The position numbers and the translations under genes are program-made. From positions 1,116,001 to 1,180,000 of the forward strand of contig NZ_PIQJ01000001.1 of the NCBI RefSeq assembly GCF_004214835.1: a DNA stretch of 64,000 nucleotides, given 5' to 3'. Below, in pieces: positions 38,088 to 52,110 of the stretch. The number at the start of each line of letters is the position of its first letter. The stretch's first letter is position 1. Below the pieces are notes generated by a model. It worked only from the letters and a program-made list of their open reading frames with translations. It had not been told where the DNA came from and did no database searches. The stretch is from Pseudidiomarina tainanensis (lineage in GTDB: Bacteria; Pseudomonadota; Gammaproteobacteria; Enterobacterales; Alteromonadaceae).

Positions 38088-38911
38088 AAGCGGTGCCGTT
38101 CGAGATTGGTTTCAGCAAGAATTTTCGCGGCAATCTCTTCCACAGAAAATCGGGTAGAGTCGAGAAAAGGAATCGCTTCGCGGCGGTACATTTTCTCGAC
38201 CTCCTGCAATTCAAAACGACACTGTTGCATAGATGCGTAGCGACTACCTTCCCGGCGCTTACTACGAATTTCATGTAAACGCTGCGGATCAAGTGTTAAC
38301 CCATAGATTTTATGGCGAAACGGCTTAAGTACCTTAGGTAATTGCAAGTTTTCCATATTATCGTCTTCAGTGAGCGGGTAATTGGCCGCTTTAATACCAT
38401 AATGCAGAGCCAAATAGAGGCTTGTAGGCGTTTTCCCGGTACGTGAAACACCAAGCAGAATAATATCGGCTTCGTCATAGTCTGAAATATTACTGCCGTC
38501 ATCGTTGGCCAGCGTATAATTCACCGCATCAATACGAAAATCATAATTATCACGTACGTCATTATTTTCTTGAATACCGTGAGTCCGATGGGTTTTGGGC
38601 TGCGCGGCCATATTCAGTTCTTTACTCAATGGCGCGACAAAGTAATCGAGAAAGTCATAGCAACTGCCTTTTGATGAGGTAATGACGCGCTTAATATCGA
38701 TGCTGACAAAGGTATGGAAGATAATCGGACGCTCTCCAGACTCTTGATATGCTTGGTTTATTTTATTAACCGCAAGTTCAGCTTTTTCAATGGTATCGAT
38801 AAACGCGAGTGTTTTATGGATAACTTTTAGCGGAAACATCGACAGCATTGCTTTCCCAAATGCTTCAGCGGTAAGGGCTGTACCATCAGAAATATAAAAA
38901 ATTGTGCGCAT
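38084..38911 (-). CDS. ppsR: PEP synthase regulatory protein (bifunctional kinase/pyrophosphorylase)
   Basis: Switches PEP synthase off and on by ADP-dependent phosphorylation of a threonine and Pi-dependent dephosphorylation. The 275 residues from ATG 38911 start [13 protein letters not shown], and the P-loop is GVSRTGKT (about 154-161). A longer reading frame start at 38968 was rejected by family length. It is divergent from ppsA, its target, as in E. coli. Confidence 0.95.
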   Translation of the reverse strand: MRTIFYISDGTALTAEAFGKAMLSMFPLKVIHKTLAFIDTIEKAELAVNKINQAYQESGERPIIFHTFVSIDIKRVITSSKGSCYDFLDYFVAPLSKELNMAAQPKTHRTHGIQENNDVRDNYDFRIDAVNYTLANDDGSNISDYDEADIILLGVSRTGKTPTSLYLALHYGIKAANYPLTEDDNMENLQLPKVLKPFRHKIYGLTLDPQRLHEIRSKRREGSRYASMQQCRFELQEVEKMYRREAIPFLDSTRFSVEEIAAKILAETNLERHRF

Positions 38912-39042
38912 CTTGGCAGTAATCCTTGCAGATAAAAGTGGATAAGATGTTAACTTGTGACGCCCCAATGTGTAAAATACATTGCCATCCGGGCAGTCAA
39001 TTAACTGACTGTGTCACGCTAAAACTCCACGAGGAACTCAAC

Positions 39043-41424
39043 GTGCAGAATAACGTTCAAGATTATGTGCTTTGGTATGATCAATTAGGGATGAATGATG
39101 TTGGCCGTGTTGGCGGTAAGAACGCGTCACTCGGTGAAATGATAAGCCATTTGGCAGGCGTTGGTGTTGATGTGCCGAATGGGTTTGCGACCACGGCAGA
39201 AGCATTCAATGAGTTTCTCGAGCAAAGTGGCGTGAATGAACGCATTCATGAAATTCTCGATGATCTTGATACCGATGATGTTAAAGCCTTGGCAGAAGCT
39301 GGCAAAAAGATTCGTCAATGGGTTATTGAAACACCATTTCAACCAGCGTTAGACGAAGCGATTCGCGCGGCCTATGAACAGCTAAGCGGTGGTAACGACG
39401 AAGTGAGTTTCGCCGTACGTAGCTCGGCCACAGCAGAAGATATGCCTGATGCATCATTTGCGGGGCAGCAAGAAACGTTTTTGAACGTACGTGGCATTGA
39501 CGCCATTATGGAAGCGATTAAGCACGTATTCGCATCATTATTTAATGACCGTGCTATCTCGTATCGTGTGCACCAAGGTTATGACCATCGCGGTGTCGCG
39601 CTTTCAGCTGGTATCCAGCGCATGGTACGTAGTGACATTGCCTCATCAGGGGTCATGTTCTCTATTGATACTGAGTCAGGCTTTGATCAAGTTGTCTTCA
39701 TTACATCTTCGTACGGATTAGGCGAGATGGTGGTGCAGGGTGCCGTCAACCCTGACGAGTTTTATGTACACAAACCAACGCTGAAGGCTAAGCGTCCAGC
39801 TGTCTTGCGCCGTAATTTAGGTAGTAAAAAAATCCAAATGATTTATTCGGATGCGGTCGATCACGGCAAACAAACATCGATTGTTGATATCCCTGCAGAA
39901 TTATCTGAGAAGTTTTCAATTACTGACGCTGAAGTTGAGGCGTTAGCACGCCAAGCAGTCATCATCGAACAACATTATGGCCGTCCGATGGATATCGAAT
40001 GGGCAAAAGATGGTATCGACGGCAAGCTCTATATCGTACAAGCTCGTCCAGAAACGGTGCAATCGAATAAGTCTGGTCAAGCGTTGGAACGTTACGCACT
40101 GAAAGCTAAAAGCGATGTGGTGGCAGAAGGGCGTGCAATCGGTCAGAAGATTGGCGCTGGTGTCGCTCGAGTTCTCAATGATATTTCAGAGATGGACAAA
40201 GTTCAGCCAGGCGATGTGCTCGTCACTGATATGACCGATCCTGATTGGGAACCAATCATGAAGCGCGCTTCAGCAATTGTCACTAACCGCGGTGGGCGTA
40301 CGTGCCATGCGGCGATTATTGCGCGTGAACTTGGGATTCCTGCAGTCGTCGGTTGTGGTGATGCAACCGACAAAATTGCAGCTGGTTCGCCTGTCACTGT
40401 TTCGTGTGCAGAGGGTGACACCGGTTATATTTATAACGGCGAGTTAGAGTTTGATGTAACGACCTCGGATGTTGGTGATATGCCAGCACTGCCGCTAAAA
40501 ATTATGATGAACGTCGGTAACCCTGATCGCGCATTTGATTTTGCAAGCTTACCGCACGCTGGTGTTGGCTTGGCGCGTTTAGAATTCATTATTAACCGCA
40601 TGATTGGCGTGCATCCAAAAGCTTTGTTGAACTTCGATCAACAAAGCCCTGAATTGCAACAGCAGATTCGCGGCTATATGGCTGGCTACGAGAGCCCGCG
40701 TGAATATTATGTGGGTAAATTAACCGAAGGTATCGCCACCCTTGCCGCGGCATTCTCTCCAGAGCGTGTGATTGTGCGGATGTCAGATTTTAAATCGAAC
40801 GAATACGCCAACTTGGTTGGTGGGCGCCAATACGAGCCACATGAAGAAAACCCAATGCTCGGTTTCCGAGGCGCTTCACGTTATATCTCGGAAGAATTCC
40901 GTGATTGCTTTGCGATGGAATGTGATGCCATTAAGCGTGTCCGCAATGATATGGGTTTAACCAATGTTGAGGTTATGATTCCATTCGTGCGTACCCTCGA
41001 AGAAGGTCGTAAGGTGATTGAATTGCTTGCCGAGCAAGGATTAGTGCAAGGCGAGAATGGCTTACGCGTGATTATGATGTGCGAATTACCATCAAATGCG
41101 CTGTTGGCTGAGCAGTTCCTTGATATTTTTGATGGTTTCTCGATCGGTTCGAACGATTTAACTCAGTTAACCTTAGGTCTCGATCGTGATTCTGGTGTGA
41201 TCGCACATTTATTTGATGAGCGTAACGAAGCGGTCAAAGCTATGTTAGCTATGGCCATTCAGGCAGCGAAGAAGAAAGGCAAATATGTGGGTATATGCGG
41301 TCAAGGTCCGTCTGACCATGCTGACTTCGCGGCTTGGTTGGTTGAACAGGGTATCGATTCAGTATCGTTGAATCCAGATACAGTTGTTGAAACTTGGCTG
41401 TATCTCGCTGAGCATCATGCGTAA
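39043..41424 (+). CDS. ppsA: Phosphoenolpyruvate synthase
   Basis: Makes PEP from pyruvate and ATP for gluconeogenesis. The GTG at 39043 with GAGGA 7 bases upstream gives 793 residues (E. coli 792); an ATG at 38926 would add 39 residues unlike the family. Domains: ATP-grasp N-terminus ([23 protein letters not shown]), the phosphohistidine domain [15 protein letters not shown], and the PEP/pyruvate C-terminal barrel with [18 protein letters not shown] and GICGQGPSD. Confidence 0.96.
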   Translation: MQNNVQDYVLWYDQLGMNDVGRVGGKNASLGEMISHLAGVGVDVPNGFATTAEAFNEFLEQSGVNERIHEILDDLDTDDVKALAEAGKKIRQWVIETPFQPALDEAIRAAYEQLSGGNDEVSFAVRSSATAEDMPDASFAGQQETFLNVRGIDAIMEAIKHVFASLFNDRAISYRVHQGYDHRGVALSAGIQRMVRSDIASSGVMFSIDTESGFDQVVFITSSYGLGEMVVQGAVNPDEFYVHKPTLKAKRPAVLRRNLGSKKIQMIYSDAVDHGKQTSIVDIPAELSEKFSITDAEVEALARQAVIIEQHYGRPMDIEWAKDGIDGKLYIVQARPETVQSNKSGQALERYALKAKSDVVAEGRAIGQKIGAGVARVLNDISEMDKVQPGDVLVTDMTDPDWEPIMKRASAIVTNRGGRTCHAAIIARELGIPAVVGCGDATDKIAAGSPVTVSCAEGDTGYIYNGELEFDVTTSDVGDMPALPLKIMMNVGNPDRAFDFASLPHAGVGLARLEFIINRMIGVHPKALLNFDQQSPELQQQIRGYMAGYESPREYYVGKLTEGIATLAAAFSPERVIVRMSDFKSNEYANLVGGRQYEPHEENPMLGFRGASRYISEEFRDCFAMECDAIKRVRNDMGLTNVEVMIPFVRTLEEGRKVIELLAEQGLVQGENGLRVIMMCELPSNALLAEQFLDIFDGFSIGSNDLTQLTLGLDRDSGVIAHLFDERNEAVKAMLAMAIQAAKKKGKYVGICGQGPSDHADFAAWLVEQGIDSVSLNPDTVVETWLYLAEHHA

Positions 41425-41455
41425 TTCACTGAAGTAAGGTAGACGAGCGCGTTTT

Positions 41456-44400
41456 ATGTCGAATTCGGATCAAGTATTACCGGTATTTACAGCATTTGAA
41501 CGGCGTGAAACGCGCGTCGAAACCGTATACCAGAATTATTTAATTGCATTAGAGCAGTCTGGGTTTGATGGTGACATCGATGGTTCTTATAGCGGCCGTT
41601 TAATCGCCGCTACGGATAACAGCGTCTATCAACAATTACCTCAAGCGGTACTATATCCTCGTACCACGGCAGCTGTTCAACAGGCGTTTTCTCTCGCGCA
41701 GCAAGTGGCATTTCGCTCAATTAAATTCTCACCACGAGGCGGTGGCACCGGCACTAATGGCCAGTCACTTACCGCTGGCATTGTGGTCGACTTAAGCCGC
41801 TACTTTAATAACGTTTACGAAGTTGATGCAGAAGCGCGATCGGTTCGATGCCAAACCGGTGTCGTCAAAGATGCGCTAAATGACGCCGTGCGCTCTCATG
41901 GCTTGTTCTTTTCGCCAGATCTATCGACTAGTAATCGTGCCACAATTGGCGGCATGATTAATACCGATGCATCGGGGCAGGGTTCTTTGGTTTACGGTAA
42001 AACCAGTGACCATATTCTTGAGCTCACTGCGGTGTTATTAAATGGCGAATGTATTACCACGGCGCCTAAAAGCCTCGCTGAAGCGGAGCAAATTGCTGCT
42101 GGGACGACTCTAGAAGCCACGATTTATCGGCAAGCTATTGCCACCTGTGTGGGGCAGCGGGCGGCGATTGAGGATAAATTCCCGCCACTCAACCGGTTTT
42201 TAACGGGGTATGATCTAAAACATTGTTATAACCCTGAACGTCAAGAAATCGATATTTCACGCTTACTGGCTGGTTCTGAAGGAACGTTGGCTTGTATCGT
42301 TGAGGCCAAACTGAATCTCACCTTAATTCCGCGTTACAAAGTACTGGTGAACGTGAAATATAGTGATTTTCAAGCAGCGCTGCGCAACGCTCCGTTTTTA
42401 GTTCAAGCCCGCGCCACATCGGTTGAGACCATCGATAGTAATGTTTTAGAGTTAGCGCGTAATGATATCATTTGGCATCAGGTCGCTGAGCAGTTGCAAG
42501 ATGTGCCAGAACAGCCGATGCGTGGCATTAACATGGTGGAATTCACCGCCGTTGATCAAGCCGAAATCAAAGATAAAGTTGATTGGCTTACTAAAACACT
42601 GGATAACTTAATTGCCGAACAGCCTGAGTTGGGCGTGATTGGTTATCAGGTCTGCGAAGACGCTAACAGTATTCAAACGATTTATACGATGCGCAAAAAA
42701 GCCGTGGGATTACTTGGAGCAACCAAGGGCCGTCGCAAACCGGTAGCTTTTGCAGAAGACACAGCAGTTCCTCCTGAGAAGTTGGCTGATTTTATCGCTG
42801 AATTTCGAGCGTTACTTGATTCTTATAACTTGCATTATGGCATGTTTGGCCATGTTGATGCAGGTGTGCTTCATGTGCGGCCGGCGCTCGATATGACCGA
42901 TCCTGAAGATGAACAGCTATTACGTCAAATCAGTGATCGTGTTGCGACATTAACCGCAAAATATGGCGGTCTCATGTGGGGCGAACACGGCAAAGGGTAT
43001 CGCTCGGAGTATGCGCCAAGTTTCTTCGGCGAGGCGTTATATAAAGAAATACAAAAGATTAAGGCGGTATTTGATCCGGATAATCGCCTCAATCCAGGTA
43101 AAATCTGTACCCCGTGGGGCTCAAACGATCAATTGGTTTCAGTGGATGCCACTAAACGTGGATACTATGATCGTCAGATTCCGATAACTGTTCGTGACGA
43201 CTACCAAGCCGCGATGAACTGTAACGGGAATGGGCTTTGTTTTAATTACGCCGCTGACTCCACAATGTGTCCTTCGTTTAAAGCAACGGGCAATCGGCGT
43301 AATTCACCAAAGGGTCGAGCGACGTTGATTCGCGAATGGTTGCGATTAAATGCAGCGCAACAATTTGATCCATCTGGATTTCCACAAAAATCGCGTTTTG
43401 AAATACTCAAGCAGGTACCGAGCGCTGAAAAGTTTGATTTTAATCATGAAGTTAAAGCCGCAATGGATAGTTGCTTGGCGTGCAAGGCTTGCGCCAGTCA
43501 GTGTCCTGTCAAAGTCGACGTACCGAGCTTTCGCGCGAAGTTTTTAGCGTGGTATTACAATTTATATCGCCGCCCAAGCAAAGATTATCTGGTCAAGAAT
43601 GTTGAATCGCTAGGGGCGATGATGGCCAAGTGGCCAAGGTTGAGTAATTTTCTCAGTCATAATCCGTTAAGCCGCTGGGTAACGCGTCAAGGGTTCGGTT
43701 ATGTGGATGCGCCGAAGTTATCGGTGCCGTCAGCAGCGACACGTTGGCAGGCAAATAATTGGCCTCAACTGAACGAAAAGCAACTGGCTGAATTAAGCCC
43801 TGATCAGCGTCAACAGTGTGTTGTGGTGGTACAAGATCCATTTACTAGTTTTTACGATGCGGCGTTATTAGAGGCGTTTGGAAAAATCGCCTCACAAATG
43901 GGCTACACGCCTGTATTGCTTGCATTTAAAGGAAATGGCAAAGCGCAGCATGTTAAAGGCTTCTTAAAAGAGTTTAGCCAAACGGTTGAAACCGTTGTAC
44001 GACAGTTGAACCAAGTGGCTGCTCTAAAAGTATCGATGGTCGGGTTAGATGCGTCTACTGTACTTTGTTTGCATGATGAATACCGCGATTATTCCAAGCA
44101 GTCATTACACTACAACGTTCAGTTGGTGCAACAGTGGCTCTTGCAAGTTTTGCCGGAACGCGCTTCGGCGCTTGCGATGAAGTCGCCAACTCGCAAGTTG
44201 CAATTGTTAAGTCATTGCACAGAACAGACGGCGATGCCCAAAGCCGCTCAAGAATGGCAACAGATCTTTAATTTCTGGCAAATTCCATTGCAGGTTGAAG
44301 CGACAGGCTGCTGTGGTATGGCTGGAACCTTTGGTCATGAATTAGAGAATCAGCAGGTTAGCCAGAAACTGTATGATATGAGCTGGCGGGATAAGGTTGA

Positions 44401-44518
44401 AAGAGCTGACGTTGTGACCTTGGCAACAGGCTTTTCTTGTCGTTCGCAAGTGAAACGAATGAGCACAAAAAAGCGGGCATTACACCCGCTTCAATGGTTA
44501 GCTCAAAACTGCGCTTAA
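41456..44518 (+). CDS. ydiJ: FAD/Fe-S 2-hydroxyacid dehydrogenase, YdiJ type
   Basis: A 1020-residue fusion of an FAD-binding oxidoreductase (PCMH domain with SPRGGGTGTNGQS), a C-terminal FAD cap, a ferredoxin-like Fe-S domain (CLACKACASQCPVKVD, around residue 675) and a CCG-type domain (ATGCCGMAGTFGHE). Length and order match E. coli YdiJ, reported as a D-2-hydroxyglutarate dehydrogenase. It lies 31 bases after ppsA. A DUF1338 gene whose known relative makes 2-hydroxyglutarate lies nearby. The stop overlaps the leucine dehydrogenase stop by the shared bases TTAA. Confidence 0.9.
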   Translation: MSNSDQVLPVFTAFERRETRVETVYQNYLIALEQSGFDGDIDGSYSGRLIAATDNSVYQQLPQAVLYPRTTAAVQQAFSLAQQVAFRSIKFSPRGGGTGTNGQSLTAGIVVDLSRYFNNVYEVDAEARSVRCQTGVVKDALNDAVRSHGLFFSPDLSTSNRATIGGMINTDASGQGSLVYGKTSDHILELTAVLLNGECITTAPKSLAEAEQIAAGTTLEATIYRQAIATCVGQRAAIEDKFPPLNRFLTGYDLKHCYNPERQEIDISRLLAGSEGTLACIVEAKLNLTLIPRYKVLVNVKYSDFQAALRNAPFLVQARATSVETIDSNVLELARNDIIWHQVAEQLQDVPEQPMRGINMVEFTAVDQAEIKDKVDWLTKTLDNLIAEQPELGVIGYQVCEDANSIQTIYTMRKKAVGLLGATKGRRKPVAFAEDTAVPPEKLADFIAEFRALLDSYNLHYGMFGHVDAGVLHVRPALDMTDPEDEQLLRQISDRVATLTAKYGGLMWGEHGKGYRSEYAPSFFGEALYKEIQKIKAVFDPDNRLNPGKICTPWGSNDQLVSVDATKRGYYDRQIPITVRDDYQAAMNCNGNGLCFNYAADSTMCPSFKATGNRRNSPKGRATLIREWLRLNAAQQFDPSGFPQKSRFEILKQVPSAEKFDFNHEVKAAMDSCLACKACASQCPVKVDVPSFRAKFLAWYYNLYRRPSKDYLVKNVESLGAMMAKWPRLSNFLSHNPLSRWVTRQGFGYVDAPKLSVPSAATRWQANNWPQLNEKQLAELSPDQRQQCVVVVQDPFTSFYDAALLEAFGKIASQMGYTPVLLAFKGNGKAQHVKGFLKEFSQTVETVVRQLNQVAALKVSMVGLDASTVLCLHDEYRDYSKQSLHYNVQLVQQWLLQVLPERASALAMKSPTRKLQLLSHCTEQTAMPKAAQEWQQIFNFWQIPLQVEATGCCGMAGTFGHELENQQVSQKLYDMSWRDKVERADVVTLATGFSCRSQVKRMSTKKRALHPLQWLAQNCA

Positions 44519-45558
44519 CGCGCAGCTTTCGCTTTGGCAATAACTTCACGAGCCATTTGATCCGCAATCTCACCGGTTGGGCGCTTTTCAGCAGCTGAGC
44601 GGGTAAAGATTTGATCTAAGGTATCGTAAATATCGCGTACACGCTTGTCGGTTTCTTCGCGACTCATGTTGGCAGCTTCGCTACAGACATGAATGACACC
44701 ACCAGCGTTGATGACGTAGTCTGGTGCATACAAAATACCCATGTCCATGACAATCTTGTCGTGAGCAGGGGTCGCCAACTGGTTGTTTGCGCTACCGGCA
44801 ATAATCTTGGCTTTAATTTGCTTCAGCGTTTCATCATTGATGATTGCACCAAGAGCACATGGTGCGTACACGTCAACGTCTAAGCCGTAAATCTCGTCTA
44901 AACCAACAACAGTTGCGTTCAGTTCTTTGGCTGCACGTTGGCAAGCTTCTTCATTAATATCCGTAACGAAAAGTTCAGCACCTTCTTTGGCACAGTACTC
45001 AGCAAAGTCATAACCTACTGCACCTAGGCCTTGTACCGCGATTTTCAAACCGTTGAGGTTATCGTTAACAAATTTGTGTTTTGCCGCGGCTTTTAAACCT
45101 AAATAAGTACCCAGCGCTGTCTGTGGTGACGGGTCACCGGCTTTTTCTGCTGTACCGGCAACGTAGCTGGTTTCTTCAGCAACGTATGCGATATCGCTGG
45201 TGCGAATGTTGACGTCTTCAGCGGTAATATAACGACCGCTCAATGAGTTAACGAAGCGACCGTAAGCTCGCATTAATTCTGGTGTTTTGATTGTTTTAGC
45301 GTCACCAATAATTACCGCTTTACCGCCACCAAGTGGCAAGCCGGCGAGGGCGCTTTTGTAGGTCATGCCGCGTGACAGACGAAGTACATCGGTCAATGCT
45401 TCTGAAGATGATGCATAGTTCCACAAGCGAGTTCCGCCCAAGGATGGACCAAGCGTGGTGTCGTGGATGGCAATGATTGCTTTCAAACCCGTTTCTTTAT
45501 CATGACAAAACACGACTTGTTCGTGTTGGTCGAACTCTTTGTGTTCGAATAGAGACAT
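44515..45558 (-). CDS. ldh: Leucine dehydrogenase (Glu/Leu/Phe/Val dehydrogenase family)
   Basis: NAD-dependent oxidative deamination of branched-chain amino acids, the entry to their breakdown. The 347 residues have the catalytic K80 in PLGGGKAVIIGD, K68 in MTYKSALAG and a Rossmann motif VQGLGAVGYDFAEY. Sequence pattern and length fit leucine rather than glutamate dehydrogenase. It is convergent with ydiJ, sharing TTAA. A palindrome at 45644-45661 upstream resembles a LiuR operator. Confidence 0.9.
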   Translation of the reverse strand: MSLFEHKEFDQHEQVVFCHDKETGLKAIIAIHDTTLGPSLGGTRLWNYASSSEALTDVLRLSRGMTYKSALAGLPLGGGKAVIIGDAKTIKTPELMRAYGRFVNSLSGRYITAEDVNIRTSDIAYVAEETSYVAGTAEKAGDPSPQTALGTYLGLKAAAKHKFVNDNLNGLKIAVQGLGAVGYDFAEYCAKEGAELFVTDINEEACQRAAKELNATVVGLDEIYGLDVDVYAPCALGAIINDETLKQIKAKIIAGSANNQLATPAHDKIVMDMGILYAPDYVINAGGVIHVCSEAANMSREETDKRVRDIYDTLDQIFTRSAAEKRPTGEIADQMAREVIAKAKAAR

Positions 45559-45643
45559 TCTAGGTATTCCTCGTTCATCCCAAAAATTGCGCGAACATTA
45601 TCATTTTGACGGGTATTTCGCTAGTGAATTACTGAAATAAACT

Positions 45644-45661
45644 GTTAACGTTTACGTCAAC
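45644..45661. promoter_or_regulatory. Candidate LiuR-type operator upstream of leucine dehydrogenase
   Basis: The 18-base near-palindrome GTTAACGTTTACGTCAAC has 7 of 9 symmetric pairs and a core ACGT-TT-ACGT. MerR-family LiuR regulators of branched-chain amino acid breakdown use ACGT-containing palindromes, and leucine dehydrogenase belongs to their regulon in Alteromonadales (recalled knowledge). It lies about 85 bases before the start codon. Confidence 0.5.
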
Positions 45662-45779
45662 TGTTGCAAGCAAAGTTTACACCTCGAAAAACCGTTGCGT
45701 TTGCGCTTGAAAGCGGTAGTATTACTGGGTGTTTAGACTTTTTTAACAACGAATAATAAGTAGTAAAGCGAGAATAACT

Positions 45780-46201
45780 ATGGCAGAACAACAACCTGAA
45801 GCAATGACCGACGAACAAGTGTCAGCTTGGGTTCGTGAGCATTTTCAAGCCGCTAACAAGTATTTAGCCGAGCAGGGAATTATTAGCGACCAAATTTTAT
45901 CAAAAGATAGCCGTTATCTAGCTCCGCACGTTGCGGTGTGGAAGTTCAATACACAAGATAAGAAAACTTTGTGGGTTATCAATGGTGATGTGCCAACCGA
46001 CGTGATTGGCGATAAAGCGGCAAAAGATGCCCGTGACGCCATGCGTTATTTTGCTCTACGTTGGCAAATGCAGGCTGAAGGCGTGTTACAACAGGCGCAA
46101 AACGATCCAGAAAAGCAACGTTATGCGCACTATCTTGTCAATCGTGCTGAAAATTTATATCAGCTCAGCACGAGTAACGATTTATGGCAGCAGCAAGAAG
46201 C

Positions 46202-46205
<4 letters not shown>
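45780..46205 (+). CDS. Conserved small protein of unknown function (possibly DUF4826)
   Basis: 141 residues, soluble, acidic to neutral, with no signal peptide or membrane segment. It resembles short uncharacterised gammaproteobacterial proteins (DUF4826-like, from memory). Notable stretches: EEHF-like helix at the N-terminus, APHVAVWKFNT and DVIGDKAAKDARDAMRYFALRWQ, which predict a mixed beta/helical fold. Translation starts at ATG 45780 after AAAGCGAGAA. Its stop shares TTAA with the convergent roxA gene. No function can be assigned. Confidence 0.75.
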
Positions 46206-49378
<3,173 letters not shown>

Positions 49379-49379
<1 letters not shown>

Positions 49380-50509
49380 CAGAGTAATACCTCGTGATCA
49401 GCTAAGCGTTGTTCAATAATGCCACCACCAAGACATACTTCGTCTTGATAAAACACCGCTGATTGCCCTGGGGTGACCGCCGCAACCGGTGTATCAAATT
49501 CAACTTGTACTGAACCATTTGGCATCGGGCTTACCCGACAAGGAATGTCAGCCTGGCGATAGCGTGTTTTCACCACACAATTGAATGCTTGTTGTGGTTG
49601 CTCGCGGTCGACCCAATGTAACTGGCCGGCAATCAATCCAGTTGAATAAAGACGCGGATGATTTTTGCCTTGAGCAACAATCAACACGTTGCGGGCGACG
49701 TCTTTATCGACGACGTACCAAGGTTCATCGCTGGCCTCAGCAAGACCGCCGATATGCAAACCTTTGCGCTGTCCAAGGGTGTGGTACATCAACCCTTCGT
49801 GCTGACCTAACTCAACACCATCAACTGATTCGATGGGACCCGGCTGCGCCGGCAGATACTGCTGTAAGAAGTCTTTGAACTTGCGCTCACCAATAAAGCA
49901 GATACCTGTAGAATCCTTTTTATCAGCGGTCACCAACCCTTGTTCTTCTGCAATACGGCGTACTTCTGGTTTCTCCAGCTCGCCAACCGGGAACAAGGTT
50001 TGGGCAACATGTGAATGCGCCAGCGTATATAAGAAGTAGCTTTGGTCTTTGTTACTATCTAGACCCCGCAACAATTGGAATTTACCATTGTGTTCGCGGC
50101 GTCGCACATAATGCCCAGTGGCAATGTAATCAGCGCCGAGAGCGACTGCAGCAAATTCAAGAAATGCTTTAAATTTAATTTCTTTGTTGCACATAATATC
50201 AGGGTTTGGTGTACGACCAGCACGATACTCCTCGAGGAAGTACTCAAACACGTTATCCCAATACTCGGCAGCAAAGTTTACTGTGTGAAGCAGAATTCCT
50301 AGTTTTTCGCAAACCGCCTCTGCGTCAGCCAGATCACTAGCCGCAGCGCAGTATTCATCGGTGTCGTCTTCTTCCCAGTTTTTCATGAACAGGCCTTCAA
50401 CTTGATAACCTTGTTGCATAAGTAGGTAGGCAGACACTGATGAATCAACTCCACCAGACATTCCGACGATCACTTTTTTATTGGCGTTTTCGCTTGGCAT
50501 TTCAGACAT
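49379..50509 (-). CDS. mnmA: tRNA-specific 2-thiouridylase MnmA
   Basis: Thiolates U34 of Lys, Glu and Gln tRNAs. ATG 50509 gives 376 residues (a GTG at 50524 and an ATG at 50500 are alternatives). Motifs: PP-loop [10 protein letters not shown], the catalytic cysteines in IMCNKEIKF and [10 protein letters not shown], and [11 protein letters not shown]. First gene of mnmA-hflD-purB-roxA; rluE lies 40 bases upstream on the same strand. Confidence 0.95.
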
Positions 50510-50549
50510 CGACTTCAAATACACTCACAGTTAATAAAGGCGCAGGATT

Positions 50550-51194
50550 TTACCACACAGGAGGCTCTTCGCGCCACTCACCTGGCTGTAAACCGCGCAA
50601 TAACCACTTACCAATTCCTGCTCGGATAAGCCGCAGGGTTGGATGACCTATCGCCGCTGTCATGCGCCGAACTTGACGATTCCGACCTTCACTTATCTTA
50701 ATGCAGAGCCAGCAGTCTGGTACGCTTTTACGTTCGCGTACTGGTGGGTTGCGTGGCCACAGGTTCATTGGCTCGTCCATTATGAAAGCTTCAGCAGGTA
50801 ACGTCATACCGTCATTAAGTTCAATCCCTTGACGTAATTGTTGTAAGGCTGTTTCAGTTGGTATGCCCTCAACTTGAACCCAATAGGTTTTGGTCATTTT
50901 ATGTTTGGGATGACTGATCTTGTGCTGAAGCTCGCCGTCATTCGTCAGTAACAACAAACCTTCACTATCTTTATCAAGGCGTCCGGCAGGGTATACGTCA
51001 TTAAAGGGTACGAGACCCTTGAGAGTTTGTTCGTCGTTACTACCGGAAAATTGGCTCAATACACCATAGGGCTTGTTCAAGAGTACGAGCTTTGGGTTAG
51101 CGGGCCGCGGGCGACTTGGTGTTGTTTTGCGGCGTGAAAATCGACGTTGCGGTTTGCCCGTGCTCACAAGAACTCCTTGAATTAACTCAAACAT
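50550..51194 (-). CDS. rluE: 23S rRNA pseudouridine(2457) synthase
   Basis: RsuA-family pseudouridine synthase of 214 residues. Motifs: LVLLNKPYGVLSQFSG, the catalytic aspartate in GRLDKDSEGLLLLTNDG and EGRNRQVRRMTAAIGHPTLRLIR. The absence of an S4 domain and the length fit RluE of the family. A basic N-terminal extension (RRFSRRKTTPSRPR) precedes the domain. Confidence 0.9.
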   Translation of the reverse strand: MFELIQGVLVSTGKPQRRFSRRKTTPSRPRPANPKLVLLNKPYGVLSQFSGSNDEQTLKGLVPFNDVYPAGRLDKDSEGLLLLTNDGELQHKISHPKHKMTKTYWVQVEGIPTETALQQLRQGIELNDGMTLPAEAFIMDEPMNLWPRNPPVRERKSVPDCWLCIKISEGRNRQVRRMTAAIGHPTLRLIRAGIGKWLLRGLQPGEWREEPPVW

Positions 51195-51230
51195 ATGGCG
51201 CCATTATCCCACAACTTCACATAAATGACA

Positions 51231-51260
51231 TTGGTAAGCGTTGCGGCGTTGCCGTATAAT
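51231..51260 (+). promoter_or_regulatory. Promoter of the membrane protein-bax pair
   Basis: TTGGTA (51231-51236) and a perfect TATAAT (51255-51260) are 18 bases apart. The predicted start near 51267 lies before GTG 51293 and excludes the in-frame ATG at 51260 as the translation start. Confidence 0.65.
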
Positions 51261-51292
51261 TGGCGCTGAAACACAACTTGGAGATTAAACGC

Positions 51293-52108
51293 GTGTCAAA
51301 TAACTCAAATAATACGGCACCTCAGTTAGCTGCTGGCGATTTTAGTCGAGCGTTACGTGGTGAGATCAAATTAACAATTGGTCCATTATTACAACGCTCT
51401 TGGGACATTACCTTACGATCATTGCCGTGGATGCTCATTGTGTTTATTGGTGTTTTAGCATTGAGCGCCGTCGTGTCTGAAATATTAATGGCTGTATTTC
51501 CTTACGATGAGCAAGCTATGGCGAATCCGGAAGCGATTGATTGGGAGCAAGTCAATCTTGGTAACCTCGTGCTAAGTAGCTTGTTACAAGAATTAATATT
51601 AGCCCCGTTTACTGCCATGCTGGTGTTTGTTGGTATGCTCAATGCGATTGACCAAAAACCAAGCGTTGCCAAATTACGAGGCGTTTTAAAATTTGCACCA
51701 CAATTAATGTTGGTTGCTGTGCTGAAGCTAGTCGTTATGGCGTTAGGCGTTGGCATTATTATTGCCGTCGCTTCATTTTTAAGTGTCGCTTTGGCGATTT
51801 TATTAGGCGTTTTGGCAGCCATTTATCTCCAGCTTGCGATGATGTTAGCTGTACCTTTAGTGATTGACCGTCAATTAAGTGCCACTCGGGCTCTGATCGC
51901 ATCGTTTTTGGTGATCAATAAAGCGATGTTCCCCGTACTTGGACTGATGGTACTCGTTGGCGTTATTGTCGTTATTAGTGCATTGCCGTTGTTGTTGGGC
52001 CTAATTTTCACCATCCCAATGGCATTTAACGCGTTAGGCGTTGTTTATAATGCGCTCGTAGGTTGTTCTGACGATAGCCAACATCCAAGTCACGAATTAA
52101 CGGAGTAA
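51293..52108 (+). CDS. Multi-pass membrane protein of unknown function
   Basis: 271 residues from GTG 51293 (GGAG at 51280-51283). About five to six hydrophobic segments: the first around SLPWMLIVFIGVLALSAVVS, a pair separated by the NLVLSSLLQELILAP region, and a long hydrophobic C-terminal half ending FNALGVVYNALVG. No catalytic motif or known domain can be named. It is two bases before a Bax-like glucosaminidase gene and probably cotranscribed; a role in the cell envelope is possible but not shown. Confidence 0.8.
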   Translation: MSNNSNNTAPQLAAGDFSRALRGEIKLTIGPLLQRSWDITLRSLPWMLIVFIGVLALSAVVSEILMAVFPYDEQAMANPEAIDWEQVNLGNLVLSSLLQELILAPFTAMLVFVGMLNAIDQKPSVAKLRGVLKFAPQLMLVAVLKLVVMALGVGIIIAVASFLSVALAILLGVLAAIYLQLAMMLAVPLVIDRQLSATRALIASFLVINKAMFPVLGLMVLVGVIVVISALPLLLGLIFTIPMAFNALGVVYNALVGCSDDSQHPSHELTE

Positions 52109-52110
52109 CT

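Noticed and set aside
38926-39042. N-terminal extension of ppsA from ATG 38926
   Set aside because: The extra 39 residues do not resemble PEP synthases, and GTG 39043 has a well-spaced GAGGA.
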